Positions 33,181 to 33,335 of a stretch of 33,335 nucleotides of DNA are shown here, piece by piece. Made by a program: the position numbers and the translations under genes. The notes beneath the pieces were generated by a model. It made no database searches. It worked only from the letters and a program-made list of their open reading frames with translations, and was not told where the DNA came from. Source of the stretch: F23-D06 sp045116675 (GTDB taxonomy: Bacteria > Bacteroidota > Bacteroidia > Bacteroidales > WCHB1-69); assembly GCA_045116675.1 (NCBI GenBank), contig JBGUMF010000022.1, forward strand, positions 1 through 33,335. The letters run 5' to 3'. Position 1 is the stretch's first letter; the number at the start of each line of letters is the position of its first letter.

Positions 33181-33335
33181 ATGAAAAAGATAGCCCGTCA
33201 CACGATTACCTCCGCCCTTCCTTACGCCAACGGACCCGTCCATATCGGCCACCTGGCCGGCGTGTATATCCCTGCCGACATCTATGCGCGCTACCTGCGC
33301 AACAACGGTGAGGATGTGCTCTTCATCGGCGGCTC
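33181..33335 (+). CDS. metG: Methionyl-tRNA synthetase, 5' part only
   Basis: Charges tRNA-Met with methionine. Only the first 51 codons are in the window. The start MKKIARHTITSALPYANGP and the class I signature HIGH (in VHIGHLAG) are unmistakable for MetG. The gene runs off the right edge. It begins 37 nt after the LytTR stop codon with no terminator or clear promoter between them. Confidence 0.93.
   Translation, partial: MKKIARHTITSALPYANGPVHIGHLAGVYIPADIYARYLRNNGEDVLFIGG

Overview
The window looks like chromosomal DNA of a member of the Bacteroidota, most likely Bacteroidales. Four lines of evidence support this: several genes sit behind the phylum's unusual promoter (-7 element TAnnTTTG, -33 TTTG/TTG, for example at gapA and nifJ); translation starts lack Shine-Dalgarno sequences; Rho carries the long charged N-terminal extension typical of the phylum; and FtcD is the fused two-domain form. 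The species cannot be named from the sequence alone.

Layout. 1-4805 is a tripartite efflux operon (TolC-like outer-membrane protein, MacA-like adaptor, ABC ATPase, MacB-like permease). 4884-6077 holds gapA with its promoter and a strong terminator. RlmH (6186-6656, +) converges on a minus-strand run rho > serine hydrolase > PHP phosphatase (10665 to 6683) with gaps of 3-5 nt. Further minus-strand genes are a glycosyltransferase, a four-helix-bundle (S23/IVP) protein in a cassette bounded by inverted heptamer arrays, ftcD and a DUF1295 membrane protein. The DUF1295 gene diverges from a secreted protein of unknown function across a palindromic double promoter. A large pyruvate:ferredoxin oxidoreductase (nifJ) follows, ending in a clear terminator.

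Directly after that terminator base composition becomes visibly A+T-richer and an accessory, defence-type region begins (20694-28707). It contains an ABC/OLD-type ATPase overlapping a small PD-(D/E)XK-like nuclease, a non-coding stretch with a large compound palindrome, an adenine methyltransferase overlapping a probable restriction endonuclease, and a 1202-residue TPR-GreAB-C-PIN conflict protein. It is followed by a graveyard (28837-29958): an N-terminally truncated WbuC-like cupin, a DUF4143-type ATPase with an internal deletion, and a solo IS3-like end.

The core genome resumes with a small membrane protein, a long-chain acyl-CoA synthetase, a membrane-anchored LytTR regulator whose promoter carries four direct repeats at an exact 20-bp period, and the start of metG cut by the window edge.

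The best candidates for something undescribed are the heptamer-bounded four-helix-bundle cassette (11981-12443), the ATPase-nuclease pair (20694-22332), the compound palindrome in front of the restriction-modification genes (22541-22647), and the 20-bp-periodic operator upstream of the LytTR gene (32177-32270). No CRISPR array, tRNA or rRNA was seen.
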